Source: Bacteroidales bacterium (GTDB lineage Bacteria > Bacteroidota > Bacteroidia > Bacteroidales > GCA-2748055). From it: a DNA stretch of 64,000 bases. The position numbers and the translations under genes were made by a program. The notes below the pieces were generated by a model. It had not been told where the DNA came from and made no database searches. It worked only from the letters and a program-made list of their open reading frames with translations. This document shows, piece by piece, positions 33,617 through 43,436 of this stretch; within the stretch, counting starts at the first letter, position 1, and each line of letters opens with the position of its first letter. The stretch is from assembly GCA_016936975.1 (NCBI GenBank), contig JAFGWU010000061.1, forward strand, positions 1 through 64,000, given 5' to 3'.

Positions 33617-36600
33617 CTAATCGTTTTCAACAACCTGGCGTTTCTTAAAAACGGGATGGTTGATGATGCGGGCAATCACATCGTAGTAAAGTACTATGTA
33701 AAGGAGTCCCGTCATAAACCAGATAAAACCCATATTGAAATTAAAGGTGTCGTGGTAACGGCCAAGAAAATATTTCCGGGGTGCAAAAAAATGTGCACGG
33801 ATACCGAGTCCTGAAGGTTCGGGATCGTGAAAGACCGGATCGATTTGCCGGTATAGCCGCCCTCTGTATTCAACGATTTTATTTTTTTCATAGATCTTCT
33901 GCACCTGGTCCGATACGCTTTCATTATGATACCTGTCCAGCATGGTAAAGTAGAGGGCCCTGCGGTCATCTGAGAAAAGGGTGTTCAGGTGGTGCTGCTT
34001 CTCCCTGTCGGCTTTGCTGAAGCGTTGGAGAAAAACCCGGTTCAGGTTGTCAAGGAATTTCTCTGTTTTTTCGGCCTGTTTGGCATTGAAATGTGAAGGG
34101 TCCAGTTCACCGGCTTTAAAGCTTACATCCTGAACCAGTTCCCGGTGCCTCCAGATTTCGTTCTTCAAAACCTCAAAGGCCGGTAAAGTTTCATTCAATG
34201 CACCCTTGAGGTTGTATTCGGTGCGGCAGGCATCCAGACGTTCCTTCAGTTCGGGTATGAAATAAGCCGTCATGAAATTGTTCTGACTGATTTTCTTTTC
34301 CACTTCGTAGAAGTTGCGCTGGAATTCATTATCCTTGAATTGTTTGACCATCAGGGCCTCATACGACCATTTGGTAGGCATCAGTTCAGCGATCAGCGGG
34401 ACTTTATCCACCCGGGTGAGGCGGCGGTTCAGCTTCTCAAATGAAAACATGGCCCCGCTGAGGACCATCATGGGGATCATCACCAGGGGGATGATAATGT
34501 AGATGGTTACTGCTGAGTTGAAGGAGGATGATATGATCAATCCGATCAGGTTGGCACATACGGCGGTTGAAAAGAGCGCAAACCAGTAAGGGAAAAGCAT
34601 GTTCCGGATCTCAAGGATGGAGTTGGCGATGATCACAAACGTGAAGGCCTGGATGGCCGAGATGATCACCAGCGTAAATATTTTGGCGATGAGATAGGAG
34701 GAACGGCTGAGATTCAGGAATTTTTCTCGTTTCAGAATTTTCCGGTCGCGAAAAATCTCCTCGGCACTGATGATCAGTCCCAGGAACAGGGCTACAATCA
34801 GTGCCATGAAAATATAGATCGGGATGTTTTCATTCTCCCTGAAGATATAGGACCGGCTCGTCGGGTCGGCTATATACCGGATGATATAGGAGAGAATAAA
34901 TGCCAGCACCGGCGATACCAGCAGGTTCAGGAGCACGTACTGCCGGTTGTTCATCTTTGACTTGAAATCTCTCCTGAAATAGTTGGCCAGCTGGGAGAAC
35001 CATCCCGGGATATTCAGGTTCACCGGAGGCGCCTCGTCGGTCGGCTCCGGCTGTTCCTGTGACTTAGTTTCCCGGTACACCTCCTCCCACTTTTTCGGAC
35101 TCATCTTCCGCTGATCGGTATAGTTGCCGAACTCATCCACCTGACGGGCCTCAATAATGTTGAATATCAGTTCGGGATTTACGTTACCGCACACAGGACA
35201 TTCACCCACATCCGCATTTACCTGGTTATCGACCTTCTTGAAGTGCATGATGCCTTCCACCGGATTCCCGAAATAGACCAGTCTTCCGCCCGTATCCAGA
35301 ATCAGCACCTTGTCGAACATCTTGTAAAGTTCGGAGGAGGGCTGGTGGATGACCACAAAAATGAGTTTGCCCTTCAGGGCCAGTTCACGGAGCAGGTCCA
35401 TGACATTTTCCGAATCCTTTGAAGAAAGGCCCGAAGTCGGCTCGTCGAGGTAGAGAACCGATGGCTCGCGGATCAGCTCGAGGGCGATGTTCAGCCGTTT
35501 TCTTTGCCCACCCGAAATGGTCTTGTTCAGTACCGAACCCACTCTCAGATCTTTCTTGTCAAGCAGTCCGAGACTGGAAAGGGTATCCTCCACATTTTTC
35601 CGGATGGCGCTGTCGGAGCGATCTCTGAAACAAAACCTGGCATTAAAGTAAAGGTTATCAAAAACAGACAGTTCCTCAATCAGCAGATCATCCTGCGGCA
35701 CATATCCTGTCGTTCCCGTGATTAATCCGGGATCTTTCCGGACATCAAGGTTATTGATCCGGATGGATCCGCTGTCGGGCACATAAATACCGGAAAGCAC
35801 ATTCAGGAGTGTGGTTTTCCCTGAGCCGCTTGATCCGAGGATACCGATGAGATTCCCCTGTTCAGCAAAGAAGGAGATATCGTGCAGTCCTTTATATCCG
35901 TTTGGGAAAGTAAAGGTAATGTGGTCGGCTTCAAATGTGATTTTCTGAATGGAGGTACCGGCATGAAACCGGCTCCGGATGTCGCTGTAAAAAAAAGGTT
36001 GTCCACCGGTAATACGTATGGTGCTCCCGTTGGCCAGCAAATAAATCACACCGCTCCGCAGGGCCAGTCCGTTCAGAAAAATCTCCTGTGTCCCCAGGTA
36101 TTTAATGAAATAAAGTTCAACGGAGGGAACCCGGAGGACCATCATTTCACCCCGCATACCAGGGGCCCTGAAATGTCTGAAGGACATCTCCTCCGTATCT
36201 TTGTCTCTTATAAGGAGCAGATTCATGTCTGACAAACCGGCCCCTGCTTCAGAGGTGACGAAGGTAAAAATAGTGTCGTATTCCAGCCTGCTGACCCTGA
36301 ATACCTCCGCAACCGTGTCGACAATCTCCAGGCGCTGTTTCGTTAATTTGTATTCTGAATTGATTAATTCCAGTATCCTTACCAGAACCACAATCTTCTG
36401 TCTCTGATTCAGAGTCGTATTGATTTGCCTGCAGAGTCTCAATATCTTCACCGAATCGAGAACGGAGGTGAGCCTGTTCTCCCCGGAGATCTCTTCGGGA
36501 TGGTCGCCAGATGCCGTTTCCAGGAATAACCGGAAATAGGCCTCGGAGGATTCAACACCGATCTGCTGGTTGAGAAAATTCCGGACATACTCCTTCTCCT

Positions 36601-36676
36601 TCTCTTCAATTCCGCCATCCTGCTTGATGATGATGGCAAAAAGCTGCATCAGGGCTTTGAGTATCTCCTCGCTCAT
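33617..36676 (-). CDS. TerB-FHA-ABC transporter fusion (ABCG-like half-transporter)
   Basis: A 1019-residue protein in four parts. Residues 1-140 are TerB-like (LMQLFAIIIKQDGGIEEKEKEYVRNFL). About 150-250 is an FHA-like beta domain. About 260-480 is an ABC ATPase with GILGSSGSGKTTLLNVLSG (Walker A), the signature ISGGQRKRLNIALEL and LYLDEPTSGLSS (Walker B). From about 560 there are ABC-2 membrane segments around a long soluble insertion (about 770-940), with a last one near the C-terminus. A CPVC motif (ECPVCGNVNPE) lies in the linker. The order ATPase-then-membrane matches ABCG exporters. It is the last gene of the signalling operon below and may be its output. Confidence 0.87.
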   Translation of the reverse strand: MSEEILKALMQLFAIIIKQDGGIEEKEKEYVRNFLNQQIGVESSEAYFRLFLETASGDHPEEISGENRLTSVLDSVKILRLCRQINTTLNQRQKIVVLVRILELINSEYKLTKQRLEIVDTVAEVFRVSRLEYDTIFTFVTSEAGAGLSDMNLLLIRDKDTEEMSFRHFRAPGMRGEMMVLRVPSVELYFIKYLGTQEIFLNGLALRSGVIYLLANGSTIRITGGQPFFYSDIRSRFHAGTSIQKITFEADHITFTFPNGYKGLHDISFFAEQGNLIGILGSSGSGKTTLLNVLSGIYVPDSGSIRINNLDVRKDPGLITGTTGYVPQDDLLIEELSVFDNLYFNARFCFRDRSDSAIRKNVEDTLSSLGLLDKKDLRVGSVLNKTISGGQRKRLNIALELIREPSVLYLDEPTSGLSSKDSENVMDLLRELALKGKLIFVVIHQPSSELYKMFDKVLILDTGGRLVYFGNPVEGIMHFKKVDNQVNADVGECPVCGNVNPELIFNIIEARQVDEFGNYTDQRKMSPKKWEEVYRETKSQEQPEPTDEAPPVNLNIPGWFSQLANYFRRDFKSKMNNRQYVLLNLLVSPVLAFILSYIIRYIADPTSRSYIFRENENIPIYIFMALIVALFLGLIISAEEIFRDRKILKREKFLNLSRSSYLIAKIFTLVIISAIQAFTFVIIANSILEIRNMLFPYWFALFSTAVCANLIGLIISSSFNSAVTIYIIIPLVMIPMMVLSGAMFSFEKLNRRLTRVDKVPLIAELMPTKWSYEALMVKQFKDNEFQRNFYEVEKKISQNNFMTAYFIPELKERLDACRTEYNLKGALNETLPAFEVLKNEIWRHRELVQDVSFKAGELDPSHFNAKQAEKTEKFLDNLNRVFLQRFSKADREKQHHLNTLFSDDRRALYFTMLDRYHNESVSDQVQKIYEKNKIVEYRGRLYRQIDPVFHDPEPSGLGIRAHFFAPRKYFLGRYHDTFNFNMGFIWFMTGLLYIVLYYDVIARIINHPVFKKRQVVEND

Positions 36677-36684
36677 GGATCAGT

Positions 36685-37065
36685 TCAGATTTCGTAGGTC
36701 ATATATTCAAAAGGGAGATTAATCATCTCCGAATACTCCTCTCCTGCTTCCCGCATATCCTCATCGCCCGGCATAGAGTACCATTTAACAGCCACCTCGT
36801 TCCCGGTTTCCCTGATCTCTTCGAGAATCATGAGGATATCCAGGATAAGCTTTGAGGAAGCGGTATTGAAGTATATCAGTTTAAAATGAAACTCAGTTTT
36901 TCCGGAAGGATCATTCTTGTAGTTCCGCAGCCAGTTCATTACCGGCAGGTAAAATTCTATCACGTCTTCCGGAAGGGATTTGCCGGAGATCTCGAAACGA
37001 TTCTGCTCCTTGTCCAGAATGATAAACGGACTGTCGTCGGTCTGCTCAATCATGAGTTTTTCCAT
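36685..37065 (-). CDS. SiaC-like regulatory phosphoprotein (DUF1987)
   Basis: A 126-residue DUF1987 protein: SLPEDVIEFYLPVMNWLRNY near the N-terminus, and YFNTASSKLILDIL with Thr68, the position phosphorylated in Pseudomonas SiaC. SiaC is the switch protein of the SiaABC system: SiaB phosphorylates it, SiaA dephosphorylates it, and its unphosphorylated form binds an effector. Here it lies between a SiaB-like kinase and an ABC transporter and 8 bp before the latter's start, so the transporter is a candidate target. Confidence 0.87.
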   Translation of the reverse strand: MEKLMIEQTDDSPFIILDKEQNRFEISGKSLPEDVIEFYLPVMNWLRNYKNDPSGKTEFHFKLIYFNTASSKLILDILMILEEIRETGNEVAVKWYSMPGDEDMREAGEEYSEMINLPFEYMTYEI

Positions 37066-37071
37066 ATCCTT

Positions 37072-37656
37072 TTATTTTGAGATTTTCGATACAAAGATGA
37101 AGAAGGAGGTTCTTTCATCAATTGTTATAAAATGATACTCAATGGGGTTTCCGGTCTTTCTGCGAATATCAATAAAGCCCAGTCCGGCGCCCCCCCTGGA
37201 GGAAAGGTGTCCTTCACCGAGCTGTTTCATATACATCTCATCGAGCGATTCCCCGTCAAGATGGTTAATCTTTGCCAGGAATTCTGTTAGTTCCTCCATC
37301 TGATAATGGTCTATCACGTTGCCCGTGGTAATATTGCAGGACTCCTTCCGGTTGTCGATCATAATCAGTCCCCTTCCCGGGCAGGAAAGCCCTTCCTGCT
37401 CCAATGTTTCAGCATGCCTGCTGATGTTTTGCAGGGATTCGACCATGACATGAAAGACGCGACGGCGGACCACTTCATTTTCCCCTGACTTTGAAAGCTG
37501 CTCTTCCACCAGGTTTGACAATGTTTTCATGATCCGGTGGGTGACCTGTCCTTCAAACATCAGCAGAATTTCATGCAGGTCCAGTGACCGGTAGTATTCG
37601 TAGATGTAATTCAGGAAACCCTGATTGTTTTTTATTTGCATCTTTTCAACCTTCAA
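37072..37656 (-). CDS. SiaB-like protein kinase (DUF6272)
   Basis: A 194-residue protein with a divergent GHKL/HATPase fold: VFHVMVESLQNISRHAETL (N-box-like helix) and LSSRGGAGLGFIDIRRKTG (G-loop). The overall pattern matches SiaB, which phosphorylates SiaC on a Thr. It ends 6 bp before the SiaC-like gene and follows the phosphatase gene by 68 bp. Anti-sigma-factor kinases share the fold, but the neighbouring DUF1987 protein rather than a STAS protein points to the SiaB type. Confidence 0.82.
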   Translation of the reverse strand: MKVEKMQIKNNQGFLNYIYEYYRSLDLHEILLMFEGQVTHRIMKTLSNLVEEQLSKSGENEVVRRRVFHVMVESLQNISRHAETLEQEGLSCPGRGLIMIDNRKESCNITTGNVIDHYQMEELTEFLAKINHLDGESLDEMYMKQLGEGHLSSRGGAGLGFIDIRRKTGNPIEYHFITIDERTSFFIFVSKISK

Positions 37657-37724
37657 TGTGTGTTAAGTCGCCTTCGCACATTGCTTTGGCATAAACTGTT
37701 CCCGGCGGGCATTATAGAGTATTT

Positions 37725-40337
37725 TTACAGTTCAATTCCTATCAACAGCACATCATCAAGCTGGGGTTCGGAACCCATCCAGTTGCTGAAGTCGTGTTGT
37801 ATGTATGCCTCTATCCGGGGTATGCTTAATCCGGTATTTTCAAGCAAAATTCTCCGTATCCTTTCGGTCCCGTACTTCAGGCCTTTTTCTCCACCGAGCT
37901 GATCTGTCAGTCCGTCGGTGAAGATAAGTATCTTATCACCCCTGCGATATTCCATCCGGTAATTTGTAAAGGGTTCCTCCTGTTTACCGGCCTTTTGAAA
38001 ACCGCCAATGGCCTTTCTTTCTCCTTTGTAAACGGTCAGTTCCCCTTCGCTCAGATGGAGGAGAGGGCGATGGGCGCCGGCAAATTCCAGAATCCGTTCT
38101 TTCCTGAATATTTTGCAGAGCGCCAGGTCCATGCCATCCATGGCATTGGACTGCCCGGAATCCTGTTTCAATGTTTGTCTGACCTCCGAGTGGAGGGCAT
38201 CGCAAATTTGTGCCGGGGAACTGCCCGGATTGAGGGCTGTTATATTATTCAGCAGGAAAAATCCAACGAACGAGAGAAGGGCCCCCGGCACGCCATGGCC
38301 GGTGCAGTCGACCGCGGCAATAAATACGGCATCTTCTGTCTCAAAAAACCAGGGAAAGTCACCGGATATAACATCTCTTGCCCTGTAAAACACGAAACAA
38401 TCGGGGAACGCCGACCTGATACGCCTGATTTCCGGAAGGATGGATGATTGAATCCGCTCTGCATAATTGATGCTGTCCTGAATTTTTGTGTTTTTGATTT
38501 TAATCTCCTTTTCGATCTTTTTGACCTCGGTAATATCATGACCGACAAAGAGAATTGTTTCCAGTTCCCCGTCCTGGAATTCCGGAATGGCATCAAAACT
38601 GATGATCCGTTCACTCACCGTATCGCCAAGCCGAAGGGGAACGGTCAGCTGTGTGTTTTTCTTCAGGGGTTCAGAATTCATGGCGTACAAAGTGGCCTTG
38701 AAGAATTCACTGAACTCCCTGCTGAGCGGAATATCATCAAGGGGCTTGTTGAGCATGGAACCGGGTGAAATGTGCGTATAGTCTTCAGCGATGGGATTGA
38801 CGTAATGAATGGTTCCCCCTGTACTGATCCGGAATATCAGGTCCAGTGAATTTTCCGAGAGGGATTGCATCCGGGTTTTCAGGCGTTGTTCCTTTTCAAC
38901 CTGTTTTGACTGGGTGATGTCGGTTGTGTTCAGAACAAAGCCCTTGAGGGAAGGATCTGAAAACCGGTTGTGGCAAATGGCACGCAGGTGAATGGTATCC
39001 CCGTTTCTTTTTATGAACGGGTATTCAATTTCCAGAATACGGTCGGGCTCTTCCAGCAGCCGATGCAGGGTTTTCCTGAGCAGTGCCGCTACTTCCCGCC
39101 CGATGCGCTGAAGATCGTTCCCATCCATCATTTCTTCCTCCGTGAATCCCAGTATTTTCCTTACCGCAGGACTGATATAAATCAGTTTCAGCTCACGGTC
39201 GTAAATGGAAATGATCTCGGAAGCGTTTTCCAGTACCCATTGTAAACGATTGCTGGCATTCTGGGCCTCCTCGATTTTGGACTGAAGCTGGATATTAGCC
39301 TCCTTCAGCTCATCCTGGGTTCTTTCCATCGTCATTGCGCTTTCCTGAAGCGATTTTTCGTTCCTGCGAAGTTCTTCGGTCATCCGCCTTGATTCCTCCA
39401 GCAGGTTCTCCGTTCTTCTGGTAACCTTCAGGTTATAAAGAGTCCTTGCAATGATTTCCCCCAGTTCGAGAAGCAGCTGGATGGTTAATTTCGGAACCTT
39501 CGGGTCGAGGAAAGCAAATTCCATTACACCCTGCAGTACATTATCGGTGACTAAAGGGATGAGAAGGATGGCTGAAGGTTTGCGCTCCCCAAGCAAACCA
39601 GAGGTAATGGTTATGTAATCGCCGGGGATTTCCGTCCGGTAGATATAATCCATTTCAAAGGCACACTGGCCCACCAATCCTTCGCCAATCCTGATTTCCT
39701 GGTCAATGAACTTCCTGCGGTTATAAGCATGGGTTCCGATATTCAGCAGCAGTTCCTTCTCTTCATCGTAAAGGTAAACAGCACCCTGGACCGATTGGAT
39801 GTAATTGTTCAACCAGCTGAGGACATGATCGGAAAGCTCCTTAAAATCGGTATGGGAACGCAATATTCTTGACAGGATCTCTTTGCCTTCAGCGATCCAT
39901 GTCTGTTCATGATCCCTTCTCCGGTTGGATTTAATATTCAGTTGAATCAGGCGCAGTGACTGTCCCAGTTCTGTTTTCATCATTTCATCAAAAAGTTCCG
40001 GGTCTGAACCTTCCGATAACTCTTTCGCAAAAGATGTATGACGTTCAATTGAGTGGTGGTATTCCCGGACCTGCCTGGCATAATCCAGGATAATATGTCC
40101 CGTGATCCTGTGAACGGGATAGAGAAAAAGGAATATAAACAGGGGGAGCAGATCATAGATAAAATATACGGGATGGTCGGAATGGAGGCGGGATATGGCA
40201 GCGAAGGTTACCGGCTGATTTTGTTCCATAATGGCCATGATCCAGAACAGAACGACAACCAGGAAACCGATCAGCGTTATGAGGATGATCCTCCGAAGAT
40301 TCAATCGTATCGTGCGTTCTGCCTCTTCAACACGCAT
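37725..40337 (-). CDS. GAF-PAS-PAS-SpoIIE phosphatase (SiaA-like PP2C)
   Basis: An 870-residue membrane sensor phosphatase. Two membrane segments lie in residues 13-34 and 56-77. A linker and GAF domain follow (about 150-310), then a coiled coil (315-365) and two PAS domains (about 370-490 and 500-625). The C-terminal PP2C/SpoIIE domain (about 640-870) has RDVISGDFPWF and AVDCTGHGVPGALLS for Mn/Mg binding, and KILIFTDGLTDQLGG. It is likely to dephosphorylate the SiaC-like protein in response to a ligand or redox signal sensed by GAF/PAS. It sits directly upstream of the siaB- and siaC-like genes. Confidence 0.88.
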   Translation of the reverse strand: MRVEEAERTIRLNLRRIILITLIGFLVVVLFWIMAIMEQNQPVTFAAISRLHSDHPVYFIYDLLPLFIFLFLYPVHRITGHIILDYARQVREYHHSIERHTSFAKELSEGSDPELFDEMMKTELGQSLRLIQLNIKSNRRRDHEQTWIAEGKEILSRILRSHTDFKELSDHVLSWLNNYIQSVQGAVYLYDEEKELLLNIGTHAYNRRKFIDQEIRIGEGLVGQCAFEMDYIYRTEIPGDYITITSGLLGERKPSAILLIPLVTDNVLQGVMEFAFLDPKVPKLTIQLLLELGEIIARTLYNLKVTRRTENLLEESRRMTEELRRNEKSLQESAMTMERTQDELKEANIQLQSKIEEAQNASNRLQWVLENASEIISIYDRELKLIYISPAVRKILGFTEEEMMDGNDLQRIGREVAALLRKTLHRLLEEPDRILEIEYPFIKRNGDTIHLRAICHNRFSDPSLKGFVLNTTDITQSKQVEKEQRLKTRMQSLSENSLDLIFRISTGGTIHYVNPIAEDYTHISPGSMLNKPLDDIPLSREFSEFFKATLYAMNSEPLKKNTQLTVPLRLGDTVSERIISFDAIPEFQDGELETILFVGHDITEVKKIEKEIKIKNTKIQDSINYAERIQSSILPEIRRIRSAFPDCFVFYRARDVISGDFPWFFETEDAVFIAAVDCTGHGVPGALLSFVGFFLLNNITALNPGSSPAQICDALHSEVRQTLKQDSGQSNAMDGMDLALCKIFRKERILEFAGAHRPLLHLSEGELTVYKGERKAIGGFQKAGKQEEPFTNYRMEYRRGDKILIFTDGLTDQLGGEKGLKYGTERIRRILLENTGLSIPRIEAYIQHDFSNWMGSEPQLDDVLLIGIEL

Positions 40338-40348
40338 GTGACAATATT

Positions 40349-41107
40349 TTATGTTTCGCTGTTTTCCGATAATATTTTACTTACCAGCTGAAAAATGTGC
40401 AGCAGATCCCCGGGTTTATACCTGAAACCGGAGCATTCAATAATCATCCGGGTCTGGTTGTTTTTTAATACGGGAATGATGGCCAGGTAGGCAGGCTGAC
40501 TGCTTCCCAGTCCGGAGGACACCTTTATATAACCGGCCGGCAGATCGGATATTAAATTAACCTGCCGGTTTTTTGCAGCCTGTCCGGTCAGGCCTTCCCC
40601 TTCCCTGAATGATAAGGGCTCCCCGGTTTCAGGTATTGCAAAACGTGCCTCTGCCCTGAAGGTTCCATCCTTTCCCCTGAAATAAACAAGTCCCGACATG
40701 ATATCCAGCTCTTTGGAAAGATTCTGAAGCAGGATTGCTCCCGTCTGTTTGTTCCCATCTTTTCCTGAGACACCCCTCAGTATCTTTCTGACTTTTGCAT
40801 CGACATTTATGTCATCACCCACTGAATCTGAAAATCCGGTGCTGCTCTCCTCCCTGCTGAAATCATGAGAACGTTCCGGTTTGCTCTGACGTTCTGCCTG
40901 TAAAGCGTTGAGGGTTTGTCTCGCCGCAAAAAAGAAAAGATAGATTGTTGCAGCGGCCAGCAGGCACCATAACAGGATCATCAGAACAGGAGAGGGAGGT
41001 TCCGTGAAATTCCTGTTCCAGGTCAGGATCACCATCAGGAGTCCATCCAGGATCATCACAAACAGAGCCACCCAGGTTAACAGATATTTTAATTTATGCA
41101 TTTTCAA
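40349..41107 (-). CDS. GAF-domain membrane protein
   Basis: A 252-residue protein with two N-terminal membrane segments (about 8-28 and 40-62), a polar linker (65-110) and one GAF domain (about 115-245: FREGEGLTGQAAKNRQVNLISDLPAGYIKVSSGLGSSQPAYLAIIPVLKNN). It has no output domain. The GAF is clearly paralogous to those of the two flanking genes. It overlaps the upstream sensor gene by 14 bp and is 11 bp from the phosphatase gene. It may heterodimerise with the sensors; this is inference. Confidence 0.8.
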   Translation of the reverse strand: MKMHKLKYLLTWVALFVMILDGLLMVILTWNRNFTEPPSPVLMILLWCLLAAATIYLFFFAARQTLNALQAERQSKPERSHDFSREESSTGFSDSVGDDINVDAKVRKILRGVSGKDGNKQTGAILLQNLSKELDIMSGLVYFRGKDGTFRAEARFAIPETGEPLSFREGEGLTGQAAKNRQVNLISDLPAGYIKVSSGLGSSQPAYLAIIPVLKNNQTRMIIECSGFRYKPGDLLHIFQLVSKILSENSET

Positions 41108-43436
41108 GGTCTTTCAGTTTGTTACGAAGCCGTTCCACTTCCCTGTTCGCATTTTCGAGCAACTGGTATTTTAATTTTTTTTCAGTGATGTCAAGGGCCA
41201 GAAAGTATATTTTATAGATTGCCCCGCTTTCATCCTTAACCGGCGAAAAGACAGACATGAGCCAACACTCTTCACCGGTTGGTTTGGTCCGTCGCAAGAC
41301 CCCTTCATATGTCTTTTCCTTTTTCACTTCTGTCCAGATCTTTTCGAACTGCTCCTTTTCAAGATCCTTCAGAAAGAGCCGGTAATTTCTCCCGAGTACC
41401 TCTTTCCTGCTGTATCCTGTAACGCCGATGAAATTTTCGTTCATATCGGTGATGACTCCTTCTGCATCCATTTCACATTTAATAAGGGAGGCATTGACAG
41501 CCTGGTTGAGGGAGGCCATCTCCCTGCTTTTGCGCTCTATTTCAATGGCCTGGACTTCGAGGTTCTTTTGCTGTTCAATATTGCTGGTAATGTCGATGGC
41601 AATGTTCAGGATCTTGTAAACATGGCCTTCATTATTAAAGATGGGAGTGAAGGTCTGCTGAAGCCAGATCTCTTTTCCGGAGAACAATCTGAACTGCTCG
41701 ATCCTGGAGTGGCTCCGGCCTTCCTTCAGGGATTGCCAGAAATCCTTATATTCACCGGAGTAGCGGTCCACCAAAGCAAAGTCGCCGTGGTGCTTCCCGA
41801 TCAACTGCTCCCGCGGCATCTCGAGCAGGAATGTGAAACGGTCGTTTATTTCGGATATTCTTCCGGTAAGGCTGTACTCCGCCACAAGAGAAGAGTGATT
41901 CATTGCATTGATGATTCCGCTGATCTCGGAGGTTTTCTTATCTGACTCCTCCTGGGCCTGCTTGAGCTGTTCAAGGTTTCTTTTCAAATCCTCCTCCTTA
42001 CGGAGCAGTTCATCCGATTGATTTCTTGACCGGACAAGCAGTTCGGCATTTTTTTCATTGGTTTTTACGGTCAGAAGTGTTGAGGCAATGCTTTCCGCAA
42101 CCGATTCAATAAAGTCAACCTCATACGGACTCATTATTTTCAGGGAGGCCAGCTCGATAATACCCAGTATGTTTCCTTCCAGCTTCAGGGGAACCAGCAG
42201 AATGCATTTTGGCAATGTACTGCCGGTTCCGGAGACGATTTCATAATAATCTTCCGGAATATCGGTCAAGAATATCGGTTCCTTTTCCTGCGCGCAGGTT
42301 CCGGGCAGTCCTTCCCCCCACCTCAGGACCCTGTCGATATATTTGCGGCGGTCGTATGCAAACGATGCCACCGATTCAAGGAGGGGATTAGCAGGATCCG
42401 CATCGTTGGTGAGGAAAAGGGTCCCCATTTCCGCCTTCAGATAGGAAACAAGTTTTTGAATTATTTTAAACGACAGCTCTTTTACATTCCCGGGTTCCGA
42501 CCTCAGGATCTCACCGAGCTGTGCCATCCCTTCAGAAATCCAGTTTCTCCGCATATCCTGTTCCTTCCGCTCCCTGTCCTCCTGCTCCTTCATGCTGAGG
42601 TGTTGGGACAGCAGCAGGAGTTCATTTCCGAGCCGGTCGTTTGCCGGGGGTTGGAAGTCCATGTGATACTCCCCGCGGGCAATCGATTGCAGAAAAAGGA
42701 CTTTATCCCTAAGATCTTTTGCAGATGCGTCCAGATGGCTGGTGATCCTATCAAATTCATCTCCCGGAGGCGATGCGGCAGATTCTGTATTCTCTTTTCC
42801 TGAGAGATTTTGTGCCGCCCTGATCAGCGTGTTGAATCCGGATGAAAGATATCTGGAAAAGAGAAACAAGATGGTGAAAATCAGAAAAACGCTTGCAACC
42901 AGGGAGATCTTTAGCAATGACGCACTTTTTTGAACATTCCTGTTTTGCGGGGGAAGGAGTAAGGACAGAAAATCCTTAAACTGGTCATCCATGTTGGAAC
43001 GCAGGGACAATAAGGCGGATGGACTGTCGGTATGTTGCGTAACTCCTGCGGTCAGGGCCGGCTTTATGTTATTCATGGTCTCCAACAGGGCATTCAGTGC
43101 GTGGTCTGCAGGGGAAGCTACCGTTATCCAGCCTGCTTTCCTGAACTCTGTGAGCTGATCCCGGGTGTACCTCAATTGTGACAGGGCGTTATTGAGAAGG
43201 ACCATGTGACCCCCCCGGGGATCCTCAACCGGCAGGACAGAGTAAGCATGCATTAACTCTGACTGCAGGAGGTTAAATTCACCCTGAATGAAGGTGACCT
43301 TTTCAAGAAGTTTTTCCCGGGATTGAAGATGGTTCAGGGCATTTAAATAAAACAGGGAAAGGATGAACCAGAAAAGCATTGCAAGAAATACAACCAGCAG
43401 AAATTTTGTGCGTAATGAAATTTTTGAACAATGCAT
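41094..43436 (-). CDS. HAMP-GAF-PAS-PAS sensor without kinase domain
   Basis: A 780-residue membrane sensor. Membrane segments at 12-32 and about 178-196 enclose an extracytoplasmic helical domain like those of chemoreceptors (QSELMHAYSVLPVED). Then come a HAMP-like linker, a GAF domain (about 300-440), a coiled coil, and two PAS/PAC domains (520-645 and 650-765). The protein ends in a short coiled coil and has no histidine kinase, GGDEF or phosphatase domain. It probably passes its signal by contact with the neighbouring phosphatase. Its ATG shares one base with the CheR stop codon. Confidence 0.83.
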   Translation of the reverse strand: MHCSKISLRTKFLLVVFLAMLFWFILSLFYLNALNHLQSREKLLEKVTFIQGEFNLLQSELMHAYSVLPVEDPRGGHMVLLNNALSQLRYTRDQLTEFRKAGWITVASPADHALNALLETMNNIKPALTAGVTQHTDSPSALLSLRSNMDDQFKDFLSLLLPPQNRNVQKSASLLKISLVASVFLIFTILFLFSRYLSSGFNTLIRAAQNLSGKENTESAASPPGDEFDRITSHLDASAKDLRDKVLFLQSIARGEYHMDFQPPANDRLGNELLLLSQHLSMKEQEDRERKEQDMRRNWISEGMAQLGEILRSEPGNVKELSFKIIQKLVSYLKAEMGTLFLTNDADPANPLLESVASFAYDRRKYIDRVLRWGEGLPGTCAQEKEPIFLTDIPEDYYEIVSGTGSTLPKCILLVPLKLEGNILGIIELASLKIMSPYEVDFIESVAESIASTLLTVKTNEKNAELLVRSRNQSDELLRKEEDLKRNLEQLKQAQEESDKKTSEISGIINAMNHSSLVAEYSLTGRISEINDRFTFLLEMPREQLIGKHHGDFALVDRYSGEYKDFWQSLKEGRSHSRIEQFRLFSGKEIWLQQTFTPIFNNEGHVYKILNIAIDITSNIEQQKNLEVQAIEIERKSREMASLNQAVNASLIKCEMDAEGVITDMNENFIGVTGYSRKEVLGRNYRLFLKDLEKEQFEKIWTEVKKEKTYEGVLRRTKPTGEECWLMSVFSPVKDESGAIYKIYFLALDITEKKLKYQLLENANREVERLRNKLKDLENA

